A stretch of 64,000 nucleotides of DNA, from NCBI RefSeq assembly GCF_000013765.1, contig NC_007954.1:744001-808000 (forward strand), written 5' to 3'. A program made the translations under genes and the position numbers. The notes under the pieces were generated by a model. The model was not told the origin of the DNA. It saw nothing but the letters and a program-made list of their open reading frames with translations, and made no database searches. Below, one piece after another: positions 49,524 through 58,761 of the stretch (position 1 is its first letter; every line of letters starts with the position of its first letter). The stretch comes from Shewanella denitrificans OS217 (lineage in GTDB: Bacteria; Pseudomonadota; Gammaproteobacteria; Enterobacterales; Shewanellaceae).

Positions 49524-51218
49524 TTAAAAGTCTGCATCAAGCTGGAAATGCAGTGCTTCACGGCTTTGTGGGTGGGTGAAGCTTAAAGACTCAGCATGTA
49601 GATGCAATCGGCTAGCACGCACGCCATAGTGATCATCGCCGACAATCGGCAGATGCAGGCCTTGGCTATGGGCGCAATGGACCCTTAACTGATGAGTGCG
49701 ACCGGTTTTAGGGTAGAGGAACACCTTAGTTCGTCCCTGCTGAATGTCTATTATCTGCCAGCGGGTTTCGGCGCTTTTTCCATGCTCATGACACACCAAT
49801 TGTCTGGGCCTGTCATCTAAATCCCCGCGAAGGGGCAGGGATATGATGCCTTCATCTCCGGCGGTTCTATTGGGTAATAGGCCATCCAGTAGAGCGATAT
49901 ATCGCTTAGTGACAGTGCGGAGAATAAACTGTTTTTGCAGACTTTCATGGGCCTCTTTATTAAGGGCGATCACCATAAGCCCTGAGGTCGACATGTCCAA
50001 CCTGTGCACTATGATGGGGCCACTGGCACTTGGAAAGTCACGAATGATACGGGTGTGCACGCTATCGCTAATGTTTTTCCCTGGCACAGATAAAAACTCA
50101 GCTGGCTTGCTGATGACCAGTAAGTGTTCATCCTGATAGATGACAGTGATCTGCTTATCATCTGCGGGGTTTTCCAATAATGGATTGGGATCCACCTTTA
50201 GGCCTTCTAGCATATGGCTTAGGATAGGGTGGCACTTTCTTAGGCAGGCGGGATAAAATTGCCCGTGACGACGCACTTGAGATTTAGGCGGCGTGCCCCA
50301 CCAAAACTCCGCCATGGCCAGCGGCGTGAGTGAGTGGCTGTAAGCATAGTGCAGCAACTTAGGTGCCGCGCACTCGCCCGCTCCCGCAGGTGGGGTGCGC
50401 TCCACAGTGGCGGCAAAAATATCGCCTAAGCTTTTGTGGGCGCCGTTGGCATTTAAAAAAGTGTACTGAGAAAATAGCCTCTGCTGCAGCGCGCCGGAGC
50501 GTTGCTTACGCTCAAGTTTAAGTGCTTGTAGTGCATCATTCAGTGCATTTAGCTCGGTGCTCACGCTATCTATGCGCTTATCCCAGCTCAGCTTCAGATC
50601 CCGCAATTGGAGTTTTTCAGCCACACTCTGCTGATTAAGCTCGAGCTCTGCGGCCGGTGTCTGTGCACTCTGGGGCGCGGCAGCTAATGCGGCTCTCTGA
50701 GCTTTTCTGTGTTTTCGCCCTTGGATCATGATATCCCTTTGGGCGTTGAGCGCTGCCGTGGCGGCTTGTACTAGCTGGCACTTAAGCTGGCTGAGCCTGT
50801 GCAGTTCTGAGTCTTGCTCTTTTTTCTCAATCTGTTGATTTATTTCATTTATCAGGCGGTTTTCAGCGAGAAAAAAGTCATCTTGTTCCAGCATGTCAAA
50901 CACAGGAGGCACAAAACCTGGTAGATGATTGCTGTTGGCTAACTTGCCAGAAAATGCCGCCAGATACCCAAGTTCACCTTGGCTGTTTTGCACTAGCATT
51001 ACGCCAAACATCTTACCTATGACATTATGTTTATCACCAGTTAGCCCAAAGTTATGCTGCCACTGGGTTTGCTGCAACAGATGCTGTTGTAACTCCTCGG
51101 CTGCCAGAATGCACAAGGGATGCGGCTGATAATAAAACGGGAAGGTAAAGCGTTCGGGTAATGGGTGATGATCAATTGCGGCGTTAAAGGGCGTAAAACA
51201 AGTGGGTATAGAAGGCAT
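49524..51218 (-). CDS. RluA-family pseudouridine synthase with long N-terminal extension
   Basis: I start at ATG 51218 (MPSIPTCFTPFN...). The frame is open to 51305 but that start directly abuts the T-run of the putA terminator and has no ribosome-binding site. Residues about 365-560 are the RluA catalytic domain: IIVHRLDMSTSGLMVIALNKEAHESL with the active Asp, and later KTGRTHQLRVHCAHSQGLHLPIVGDDHYG. The N-terminal part (about 360 residues) has a long Glu/Gln/Lys-rich coiled-coil-like section (about 150-260). Its RNA target is unknown. Family members often modify tRNA or 23S rRNA. Confidence 0.9.
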   Translation of the reverse strand: MPSIPTCFTPFNAAIDHHPLPERFTFPFYYQPHPLCILAAEELQQHLLQQTQWQHNFGLTGDKHNVIGKMFGVMLVQNSQGELGYLAAFSGKLANSNHLPGFVPPVFDMLEQDDFFLAENRLINEINQQIEKKEQDSELHRLSQLKCQLVQAATAALNAQRDIMIQGRKHRKAQRAALAAAPQSAQTPAAELELNQQSVAEKLQLRDLKLSWDKRIDSVSTELNALNDALQALKLERKQRSGALQQRLFSQYTFLNANGAHKSLGDIFAATVERTPPAGAGECAAPKLLHYAYSHSLTPLAMAEFWWGTPPKSQVRRHGQFYPACLRKCHPILSHMLEGLKVDPNPLLENPADDKQITVIYQDEHLLVISKPAEFLSVPGKNISDSVHTRIIRDFPSASGPIIVHRLDMSTSGLMVIALNKEAHESLQKQFILRTVTKRYIALLDGLLPNRTAGDEGIISLPLRGDLDDRPRQLVCHEHGKSAETRWQIIDIQQGRTKVFLYPKTGRTHQLRVHCAHSQGLHLPIVGDDHYGVRASRLHLHAESLSFTHPQSREALHFQLDADF

Positions 51219-51306
51219 AAAGGTTTCTGGCGTTGGTGGCATAAGCAGGGGCAATGGTAACCTGCTTTGGTCTGCTTGTCTCTTTGTCTCTTGTGCCATG
51301 GGCATA

Positions 51307-51333
51307 AAAATGCCCGCACAGGGCGGGCATTTT
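51307..51333 (-). terminator. terminator of putA
   Basis: AAAATGCCCGC pairs perfectly with GCGGGCATTTT around a 5-base loop, 20 bases after the putA stop, with U residues following on the minus strand. Confidence 0.92.
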
Positions 51334-51352
51334 ACTTGGATCGGATTAACCC

Positions 51353-54300
51353 TTACTCGTCGCTATCGCCTAATGACAATAGGGTCGCATTACCACCAAT
51401 GGCGGTGATGTTGTTAGTGCGCGTTTTCTCGGTTACAAAACGGGTCAAATAGTGAGGACCGCCCGCTTTAGGACCCGTGCCAGATAGGCCTTGACCCCCG
51501 AATGGCTGTACCCCAACCACGGCGCCAATTTGGTTACGGTTGATGTAGACGTTACCAACATTCACTTTGTCAGCCAAATTAAGCGCGTGACCTTCGTTAC
51601 GGCTATGAATACCTAAGGTTAAGCCAAAGCCTGTGCTGTTGATTTCATCAATCACTTTACTTAAATCAGCGGCCTTGTAGCGGATAACATGCAATATTGG
51701 GCCGAAGTGTTCTTTTTCTAACACCTTGATTGAGTCAATTTCAACCGCGATTGGCGCGACAAAGTGACCATCTTCAGTGCCGGCTGGTAGTTGAATTTGC
51801 TTGATAAGCTTGCCCACTTGCTTGATGTGATCGATATGCGCATTTAAGTTCGCTTTAGCTGTTGCGTCAATCACAGGACCGACATCGGTTTGCACCTTGC
51901 CAGGGTGACCAATAGCAAGCTGCTCCATGGCGCCTTGCATCACTTCTATGACTCTGTCGGCGATATCTTCTTGCAAGAATAACACCCGCAGCGCCGAGCA
52001 GCGTTGGCCAGCACTGGTGAATGAAGATGAAACTACATCGTTAACCACTTGCTCAGGCTGTGAGGTTGAGTCGACCACCATGGCATTTTGACCACCGGTT
52101 TCGGCAATCAAAGGAATAATCGCGCCATCACGGTTTGCTAAGGTGCGGTTAATGAGTTTGGCTGTGCCTGTCGAGCCAGTAAAGCACACACCGCCAATGC
52201 GCTCATCGGCTGTGATGGCTGAACCTACGGTTGCACCTGTACCAGGCAGGTATTGCAGCACTTCAACCGGAATACCTGCCTGGTGAGCCAGCTGCACAGC
52301 GCGATAACCTATGAGTGAGGTTTGCTCCGCAGGCTTAGCAACGACAGTGTTACCGGCAGCTAATGCCGCCGATACTTGGCCTAAAAATATCGCCAATGGG
52401 AAGTTCCATGGGCTGATACAGACAAATACACCGCGGCCTTGAAGGAATAACTCGTTAAGCTCACCCGTTGGGCCTGGGAGTAGCTCAGGTTGACCCATAA
52501 GCTTCTTGGCTTGAACGGCGTAGTAGCGACAGAAATCCACGGCTTCACGGACTTCATCTATACCGTCCTGAATACTCTTACCGGCTTCACGGGTACAAAG
52601 TGCAATCAGCTCTTCGCGGTTCTCTTCCAATAGGTCGGCAAGTTTTTGCAGCGCGCTGGCGCGGGTTTCTACCGGAGTACGGGCCCAACTAGGGAAGGCG
52701 TGACTGGCAGAGGCTAGCGCCTGCTCTATGGCTTGTTGATCGGCGAACACCACTTGGCCCACAGTCTGCTTGGTATCATAGGGGCTGACGACAGTATTAA
52801 TATCACCGGTTAAGGTTTTACCGTCTACCAGTGGGCCTGCTTGCCACTGAGTGTCATTGAATTTATCTATGGCGGCGAAAAATGGCTGAGCTTCAGACAA
52901 GATATTCATATTTAATCCCTTAGAATTTTTACGTTCAGCGCCAAAAATATCGGCGGGTAAAGCGATGTTTTTATTAGCAAGGCTTTTGTAGGCTTGCAAG
53001 GTGACCAGAGGATGAACCACTAACGAAGCGATAGGGGTTTTAGGGTCAACCAGCTTGTGCACGAATGAGGTGTTAGCCCCGTTTTCTAGCAGACGACGAA
53101 CCAAGTAAGGCAATAGTTCCTTATGGGCACCAATGGGGGCGTAGATCCGCACTGTCTTGGCACCGCTTTCAGCCAAAATCGTGTCATAGAGCTCTTGGCC
53201 CATGCCGTGCAAACGTTGAAACTCGTAGTTCCTATCCGTTGCCATGGCATCTATGCTGGCCACAGTTTGCGCATTATGAGTCGCAAATTGCGGATAGATG
53301 GCAGCGCGAGTGGCGTCAGACAATAAGAAGCGTGCACAGGCAAGGTAGGACACGTCAGTGCCCGCTTTACGGGTAAATAGTGGGTAGCCTGCTTCACCTG
53401 CTTGCTGCGCCCATTTAAGTTCACTGTCCCAGTAAGCGCCTTTGACTAAACGTACTGGGATTTCATCCCCTTGCTCTTTGGCAAGGCGGGTCAACCAGCA
53501 CAGTACAGGTAGTGCGCGTTTAGAGTAAGCTTGCACCACTATGCCGAGTAAATTCCAGCCTTGGGATTCTACTGAGTTAAATAGTTTTTTGAATAGTTTA
53601 AGGGAAAGTTCCAGTCTATCCACTTCTTCGGCATCGATTGAAATGCCAATGTTAAGCTCACGAGCCTGCACAATCAGCTTGATAACTGTGGCGTAAAGCT
53701 CAGTTAATACTCGGCCTTCGTTGGCGACTTCATACCTTGGATGCAGAGCCGAAAGCTTAATTGAGATAGTCGGACGCGGTGATTCATTTTCATCATAGCT
53801 TTGAGCGCCAAGTTCTTTAATGGCGTTGCTATAATCATTGAAATATTTCTTGGCATCCTTGTCCGTGAGTGCGGCTTCACCGAGCATATCGTAGCTGTGG
53901 GTGTAGCCTAAACTGCGCTTAGCTTCACTGTTATTGAGGGCTTCTTTTACATTGCGGCCCAAGACAAATTGCTTGCCCATGATTTTCATGGCAGCGTACA
54001 TGGCCTGGCGAATAACTGGCTCACCTAAGCGATTGACTAAGCGCTTAAGTAAGTTGCTCGGGGTGCCATCGAGCTTTTTATCTAGCTTGATGATTTTACC
54101 CGTGAGCATGAGTCCCCAAGTCGAGGCATTCACTAACACAGAGTCACTCTGTTTTAAGTGAGCATCCCATTTGGCACCTGAAAGCTTATCTTCGATAAGG
54201 GCATCGGCAGTTTCCGCATCAGGTATACGCAGTAGGGCCTCAGCCAGGCACATAAGGATAATGCCTTCGTGAGTTTCCAGGCTATATTGCTGCAAGAAAG

Positions 54301-54547
54301 CATCGACGCCAATCATTAAGCCTTTTTTCTCAAACTTACGCACCTTACTGACTAAATCATGGGCGCGTTGAGTCACCTGCTCAATTTGCTCATCAGTGGA
54401 AGGCACAAGCTTGATAAGCTCTGTGAGATAAGCTTCTTCATCGACAATATAGTTGTCGGTCACGGCTTGGAAAAGTTGGTCAAGAGTGGCATCGTCATAG
54501 CGGCCGGCCAATACTTCACTCGCTTTGAACATCATAATGGTTTCCAT
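51353..54547 (-). CDS. putA: bifunctional proline dehydrogenase / glutamate-semialdehyde dehydrogenase
   Basis: PutA oxidises proline to glutamate in two steps. The N-terminal half (about residues 150-480) is proline dehydrogenase (IDAEEVDRLELSLKLF, RLVKGAYWDSELKWAQQAG, ATHNAQTVASI). The C-terminal half (about 555-1040) is aldehyde dehydrogenase, with Glu in IAETGGQNAM and catalytic Cys in SFTSAGQRCSAL. At 1064 residues it is shorter than E. coli PutA (1320) and lacks its N-terminal ribbon-helix-helix domain and extra C-terminal segment, so it should not repress its own gene. A TTGTATACAA palindrome upstream may be the control site. ATG 54535 is an alternative start with a better GGAAA site. 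Confidence 0.97.
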   Translation of the reverse strand: METIMMFKASEVLAGRYDDATLDQLFQAVTDNYIVDEEAYLTELIKLVPSTDEQIEQVTQRAHDLVSKVRKFEKKGLMIGVDAFLQQYSLETHEGIILMCLAEALLRIPDAETADALIEDKLSGAKWDAHLKQSDSVLVNASTWGLMLTGKIIKLDKKLDGTPSNLLKRLVNRLGEPVIRQAMYAAMKIMGKQFVLGRNVKEALNNSEAKRSLGYTHSYDMLGEAALTDKDAKKYFNDYSNAIKELGAQSYDENESPRPTISIKLSALHPRYEVANEGRVLTELYATVIKLIVQARELNIGISIDAEEVDRLELSLKLFKKLFNSVESQGWNLLGIVVQAYSKRALPVLCWLTRLAKEQGDEIPVRLVKGAYWDSELKWAQQAGEAGYPLFTRKAGTDVSYLACARFLLSDATRAAIYPQFATHNAQTVASIDAMATDRNYEFQRLHGMGQELYDTILAESGAKTVRIYAPIGAHKELLPYLVRRLLENGANTSFVHKLVDPKTPIASLVVHPLVTLQAYKSLANKNIALPADIFGAERKNSKGLNMNILSEAQPFFAAIDKFNDTQWQAGPLVDGKTLTGDINTVVSPYDTKQTVGQVVFADQQAIEQALASASHAFPSWARTPVETRASALQKLADLLEENREELIALCTREAGKSIQDGIDEVREAVDFCRYYAVQAKKLMGQPELLPGPTGELNELFLQGRGVFVCISPWNFPLAIFLGQVSAALAAGNTVVAKPAEQTSLIGYRAVQLAHQAGIPVEVLQYLPGTGATVGSAITADERIGGVCFTGSTGTAKLINRTLANRDGAIIPLIAETGGQNAMVVDSTSQPEQVVNDVVSSSFTSAGQRCSALRVLFLQEDIADRVIEVMQGAMEQLAIGHPGKVQTDVGPVIDATAKANLNAHIDHIKQVGKLIKQIQLPAGTEDGHFVAPIAVEIDSIKVLEKEHFGPILHVIRYKAADLSKVIDEINSTGFGLTLGIHSRNEGHALNLADKVNVGNVYINRNQIGAVVGVQPFGGQGLSGTGPKAGGPHYLTRFVTEKTRTNNITAIGGNATLLSLGDSDE

Positions 54548-54655
54548 CTTGGTCAGTTAAAGGGTGATGCTAAATCGCTGTTTATCCCAACTTTACTCTA
54601 TACGTAAAGACGTTCTCTGGAGTGAAGTCTGAGTACTCAGGAGAGCTTTGTTATT

Positions 54656-54665
54656 TTGTATACAA
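54656..54665. promoter_or_regulatory. palindromic site upstream of putA
   Basis: TTGTATACAA is a perfect 10-base palindrome about 110 bases before putA. This type of GTATAC-centred dyad is used by GntR-family regulators. The assignment to putA control is inference. Confidence 0.4.
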
Positions 54666-54800
54666 TCTACGATATTTTCGGCGCGATTATACAAGCAAAA
54701 ATCATTTCTGCACACCATAGCTTAACTGGTAGGGGCTGTTGTTTTGAGAGGGAATTTTTTGAGGGCTGTAACGCCCAGTTGACGACCTATCAAAGGGAAT

Positions 54801-54828
54801 AAAAAAACCAAGGCATGGCCTTGGTTTA
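54801..54828 (-). terminator. terminator of the SH3-domain gene
   Basis: AAACCAAGGC/GCCTTGGTTT forms a perfect stem with ATG loop. On the minus strand seven U residues follow. Confidence 0.92.
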
Positions 54829-54860
54829 GTGTGTTTGAACGGGTTATGAAAACCGCTTAA

Positions 54861-55460
54861 TTATGACATCCAACGGTTTTTCTTACGGCCACTCGGACGA
54901 GGTAAGTAGACTAAAATGATGCCGATCAGCGCACCAATACCCGCGATCATGCCACCTTGCTGCCACATGGCAAACATTTGCTTGTCTTCAACCGACTCGA
55001 CTTTTTGCTTGATAGTATCTCGTTGTGCTTCAGTCTTGGCTAATAATTGCTTAAGCTGAGAAATACGCTTATTGGCATCATCAAGAGCGATAGCAGTGGT
55101 TGCTTGGGTCTGGGTCATCTGTTGCAGCTCGTCTTTAGCTTTGCTTATCACTTCTTGAAGATCCGGCAGGCGTTCGCGAATGCTTTTGGTGGTGGTAATA
55201 AGCTCTGACTTTACCCAACCTTCACGACCTTTGTGGTCGATGATTTTGGCATAATCGTCTTGAGTTTCGTTGAGTGAGGTGACAGCTTGACCAGCCTCAA
55301 CGCTACCTATGATGCGGTATTGATTACCTGGACCACCATGAATATAGACATAGACATCATCGGTAATAAAATGCGTTGGCTCCTGCGCCATCAATCCATT
55401 TGAGACGAATAATAGCGTTATTATTGAAAGTAATCTTAACACGTTAATTTTCCTAGGCAT
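54861..55460 (-). CDS. SH3-domain membrane protein (TIGR04211/YgiM-like)
   Basis: The product starts at ATG 55460 (MPRKINVLRLLSIITLL...); the frame is open to 55475. It has a signal peptide ending near VSNGLMAQ, then a bacterial SH3 domain of about 65 residues (VYVYIHGGPGNQYRIIGSVEAGQAVTSL...REGWVKSELI). A coiled coil of about 70 residues follows, then a C-terminal membrane helix (GGMIAGIGALIGIILVYLPR) and a basic RKKNRW tail. This matches YgiM-type proteins, implicated in envelope or cell-wall binding, of unknown detailed role. A strong terminator follows. Confidence 0.88.
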   Translation of the reverse strand: MPRKINVLRLLSIITLLFVSNGLMAQEPTHFITDDVYVYIHGGPGNQYRIIGSVEAGQAVTSLNETQDDYAKIIDHKGREGWVKSELITTTKSIRERLPDLQEVISKAKDELQQMTQTQATTAIALDDANKRISQLKQLLAKTEAQRDTIKQKVESVEDKQMFAMWQQGGMIAGIGALIGIILVYLPRPSGRKKNRWMS

Positions 55461-55502
55461 TAAATCTAACGCCAATGCTATTTACTTCAAAGCTAGAAAG
55501 CA

Positions 55503-55530
55503 AGAAGGAAGTCACATGACTTCCTTCTTT
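55503..55530. terminator. terminator downstream of the phosphate transporter gene
   Basis: GAAGGAAGTCA / TGACTTCCTTC form a perfect stem with a 2-base loop, located between the pit stop and the SH3 gene start. U residues on the minus strand are few (TTGCTTTC). Confidence 0.7.
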
Positions 55531-55565
55531 TATGGTAATTTAAGTAAATAAAGCCAATAAGCTGC

Positions 55566-56834
55566 TTATTCGAATACACCTTTGATGATGTAGAAGAACA
55601 CTATGGATAAACCCGCACCCGCAGGTAAGGTTACAACCCATGACACAACGATGTTACGCACAACACCTATGTTAATGGCTGCAATGCCGCGAGCCATGCC
55701 CACACCTAACACAGCACCCACTAAGGTTTGGGTGGTAGAGATAGGAAGACCTGTGCCTGATGCAATCACAACCGTTGACGCTGCGGCAAGTTCTGCGGCG
55801 AAACCGCGACTTGGGGTTAAGTGAGTAATGTTCTTACCTATGGTTTGCATTACGCGAGTACCAAAGATGGCAAGGCCTAATACGATACCCACAGCACCTA
55901 AGGGTAAAATCCACCACACAAGTGTCGATTCAGAAGCAATAACACCGCCACTTTCTACCACAGAAACTACCGCGGCTAATGGACCAATGGCGTTAGCAAC
56001 GTCGTTTGAACCGTGAGCAAATGCCATGGAGCAGGCTGTCACTATCATCAGGATAGCGAAGACTTTCTCAACATTAGCGAAGGTGGTTTGACGGTCAGCT
56101 TTTTCACTCATTTTAAGGCGAGAAATAGCAATGCTGCCGAAAATACCCACAATCACAGCCACAGCAAACGCTAGACCGTAAGCTTCAACATTAGAGAAAT
56201 GCAAACCAACGTGCTTAAGGCCCTTAGTGATAGTCACCAGAGACATGATGAAACCTGCGAAGGCCATGTAGAAAGGCACATAGCGTTTGGCATTTTTCAA
56301 TGGATCATCGGTATTGAAAATAAGCTTCTGCACACTCTGGAAGATAATATAGGCGATGAAACCTGAGATGGCTGGGGTGATAACCCAAGAACCTACGATA
56401 CCACCTACTTTCCCCCAAGCTACAGAATCGGCATTTACGCCTACTGCCGCAAAGCCCACAATGGCACCCACAATAGAGTGAGTGGTCGATACTGGCCAGC
56501 CTAATGCCGACGCCACTACTAACCAAATACCCGCAGCCAGCAGGGCTGAAATCATACCGTAAACCAGCAGTTGCGGTGCATCGGTAAAGTAGTTTGAATC
56601 TATGATACCACTGCGAATTGTGCTGGTGACTTCACCACCCGCAAGATACGCACCAGCAAATTCAAAAATCATCGCTATGATGATGGCTTGTTTTATCGTA
56701 ATAGCATTTGAACCTACTGAGGTTCCCATGGCGTTGGCAACATCGTTTGCACCAATACCCCATGCCATTAAAAATCCAAACGCTGCAGCAAGTGCAATAA
56801 GCACAGGGCCGTTGGCGACTAATACATCAACCAT
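55566..56834 (-). CDS. pit: low-affinity inorganic phosphate transporter (Pit)
   Basis: A 422-residue inner-membrane Pit protein. The duplicated family motif is clear: AWGIGANDVANAMGTSVGSNAI near residue 25 and MAFAHGSNDVANAIGPLAAV near 270; both keep the GANDVANA-type signature. VVASALGWPVSTTHSIVGAIVG and SGTGLPISTTQTLVGAVLGVG are the matching second motifs. It moves phosphate (as metal-phosphate) with H+. It lies 24 bases downstream of the PhoU-like gene, and the two make an operon. Length is normal. Confidence 0.95.
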   Translation of the reverse strand: MVDVLVANGPVLIALAAAFGFLMAWGIGANDVANAMGTSVGSNAITIKQAIIIAMIFEFAGAYLAGGEVTSTIRSGIIDSNYFTDAPQLLVYGMISALLAAGIWLVVASALGWPVSTTHSIVGAIVGFAAVGVNADSVAWGKVGGIVGSWVITPAISGFIAYIIFQSVQKLIFNTDDPLKNAKRYVPFYMAFAGFIMSLVTITKGLKHVGLHFSNVEAYGLAFAVAVIVGIFGSIAISRLKMSEKADRQTTFANVEKVFAILMIVTACSMAFAHGSNDVANAIGPLAAVVSVVESGGVIASESTLVWWILPLGAVGIVLGLAIFGTRVMQTIGKNITHLTPSRGFAAELAAASTVVIASGTGLPISTTQTLVGAVLGVGMARGIAAINIGVVRNIVVSWVVTLPAGAGLSIVFFYIIKGVFE

Positions 56835-56858
56835 TTTGTGTCCTTGATAACTTTGTGA

Positions 56859-57539
56859 TTAGTTACGAGCTAGCATTAGCTCTAGGCGGGAACCCACGCG
56901 CTCAGCAAGATCTGCTAAACCGCCAACCCATTCGATAATTTTATACATGAACATCACATCGACAGGATTCAGGCCGGCTTCTTCGCTGTACAGCTTGCGA
57001 CGGACCTGGATCTGCAAGTCATCCGAGTCTTCTTCGATGATATCAAGTTCATTGATCATTTTTTCCACCAATTTCACTTCACGACCACGGAAACCTGCTT
57101 CTAGCAGATCATCGAGTTCGTTAATGGCTTGTTTGGCGAGAGAGACTGCGTCTAGACAGCGTTTCAAATAGGCATTGAACGGTTCTTGAACAGCTTCGGG
57201 CAATACAAGTTGGCGGCCAATGACACGGCCTGATATATCTTTAGCTTTGTTGGCGATCTTGTCTTGCTGAGTTAACAACTCGAGTAAGTCAGTACGTTCA
57301 ACAGGCATAAATAAACCGCCTGGAAGTGTAAGGCGAATTTCACGCTTTAAAGAATCAGCTTCTTTCTCAAGCAAGCTAATTTGCTTGCGAATTCTTACCG
57401 CTTCATCCCAGTCACCTGAGGTCGTCGCAGCAAAGAAAGGGACAAGTAATGACGCACATTCATGCACCTTGTCGATATGCTGTTCTAAAGGCTTAAGAGG
57501 TGATTTTGCAAACACACCTAAAATAGAGTTTACTGGCAT
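56859..57539 (-). CDS. PhoU-like (TIGR00153, DUF47) protein
   Basis: A 226-residue all-helical protein of the DUF47/TIGR00153 group, starting MPVNSILGVFAKSPLKPLEQHIDKVHECASLLVPFF. The PhoU-like repeat is visible in ADSLKREIRLTLPGGLFMPVERTDLLELLTQQDKIANKAKDI. Members bind metal clusters and are nearly always encoded with Pit, suggesting they modulate phosphate uptake. ATG 57539, on the same strand just upstream of pit. The divergent region 57540-57761 contains no Pho-box match that I could recognise. Confidence 0.93.
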   Translation of the reverse strand: MPVNSILGVFAKSPLKPLEQHIDKVHECASLLVPFFAATTSGDWDEAVRIRKQISLLEKEADSLKREIRLTLPGGLFMPVERTDLLELLTQQDKIANKAKDISGRVIGRQLVLPEAVQEPFNAYLKRCLDAVSLAKQAINELDDLLEAGFRGREVKLVEKMINELDIIEEDSDDLQIQVRRKLYSEEAGLNPVDVMFMYKIIEWVGGLADLAERVGSRLELMLARN

Positions 57540-57761
57540 AGCCGTTACCTATTTAATGATTCCAATTTGGAAAAGCGGGCGCATGTTAACCCAAGCGTCC
57601 ACGTAATGAAACTGTGTTTTTGATATAATCTACAGTTATTGCGATTCAGTATATATGAACTGAGTCGGGCTATCCTAAGGGATTTTTATTACAGCAATGT
57701 GACATTATGACTTTAATATGACGCATTAGTGAACGTTTGATGACCAAGTGGGCAAGATTCA

Positions 57762-58727
57762 ATGACTAAAGAAGTAGAACTAAAACTGTTTTTTCAGGCT
57801 CAAGATTATGATTTATTGGTAAAAACACTAGGCAACCTAAGTGGACTAGAAGCCAGACCCGCTAAAGTATTAAAAAATGCTTATTTTGATACGCCTAAGT
57901 TGCAATTACGCCATTGGGACATGGGGTTGAGGATAAGAGGCTTCGAAAATGGCGCTAAAGAGCAAACCATTAAAGTCCGTGGTCAGGTCGCAGGCGGCAT
58001 TCATTCACGGCCAGAATATAATAGTGAGTGCTTAAATGAGATCCCGGACTTAGGTTTATTTCCTGTCGATATTTGGCCAAATGACGCTCAATTGTCAAAG
58101 GTTCAAAGGGCGCTCTATTGTTTGTTTGAAACCAATTTCGAACGCAAAATCTGGATAGCAAAACAGGGCAGTAGTCAGATTGAAGTGGCCTTAGACAAAG
58201 GAGATATTATCGCCTCAGACAAGCATCAAGCTTTATGTGAATTAGAACTTGAATTACAAAGTGGTGAACAGGATTCATTGTTACATCTGGCGACTGAAAT
58301 TGCGCAGCAAGTGCCCGTTAGGCTTGGTAAAGCCAGTAAAGCACAACGAGGTTATCGCTTAGGTGGCAATTCAGCCTTGGCAAGTACCGAGGACCTTAAA
58401 CCGCTGCCAGAATCAACGGCGAGTCTCGATGCTGCCGCTTTAGCTGACGACATCGGCTTAGCGCTTGAAAACTGGCAAGTACTCGATGAGCTGTTAAGCG
58501 CGGTCACTGACAGCACAGCTGAAACTGAATTATGGAAAAGGCTTAAGTCAAACCTTGATGTTATCGAACAGCGCCTTGAAGCGCTTAATTGGCAGGCTGT
58601 AAAAACGGCCCCTTGTTGGCAGCTGTTATTGTCTGAATTTAACCGTCAAGGCAGATTAAGTGAACAGTGGCACAGCCTAGCCTACGGCCAAGCTCAGCTG
58701 GCGTTAGTCAGCGCACTTAGAAACTGA
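57762..58727 (+). CDS. CYTH-domain protein, probable inorganic triphosphatase
   Basis: Residues 1-200 are a CYTH domain beginning MTKEVELKLFF, where EVELK is the ExExK metal-binding signature. NAYFDTPKLQLRHWDMGLRIRGF, KVRG and ALCELELELQSG follow. E. coli YgiF of this type is a triphosphatase acting on inorganic triphosphate. The remaining 120 residues are helical and lack a clear CHAD domain, so the protein is shorter than YgiF. It is the only gene on this strand here and diverges from the PhoU-like gene. Confidence 0.9.
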   Translation: MTKEVELKLFFQAQDYDLLVKTLGNLSGLEARPAKVLKNAYFDTPKLQLRHWDMGLRIRGFENGAKEQTIKVRGQVAGGIHSRPEYNSECLNEIPDLGLFPVDIWPNDAQLSKVQRALYCLFETNFERKIWIAKQGSSQIEVALDKGDIIASDKHQALCELELELQSGEQDSLLHLATEIAQQVPVRLGKASKAQRGYRLGGNSALASTEDLKPLPESTASLDAAALADDIGLALENWQVLDELLSAVTDSTAETELWKRLKSNLDVIEQRLEALNWQAVKTAPCWQLLLSEFNRQGRLSEQWHSLAYGQAQLALVSALRN

Positions 58728-58761
58728 ATTTTAGGGAACTGAATTTGAGATGTTACCCAAA

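Noticed and set aside
57540..57761. Pho box between the PhoU-like and CYTH genes
   Set aside because: No pair of CTGTCAT-like 7-mers with the right spacing was seen.
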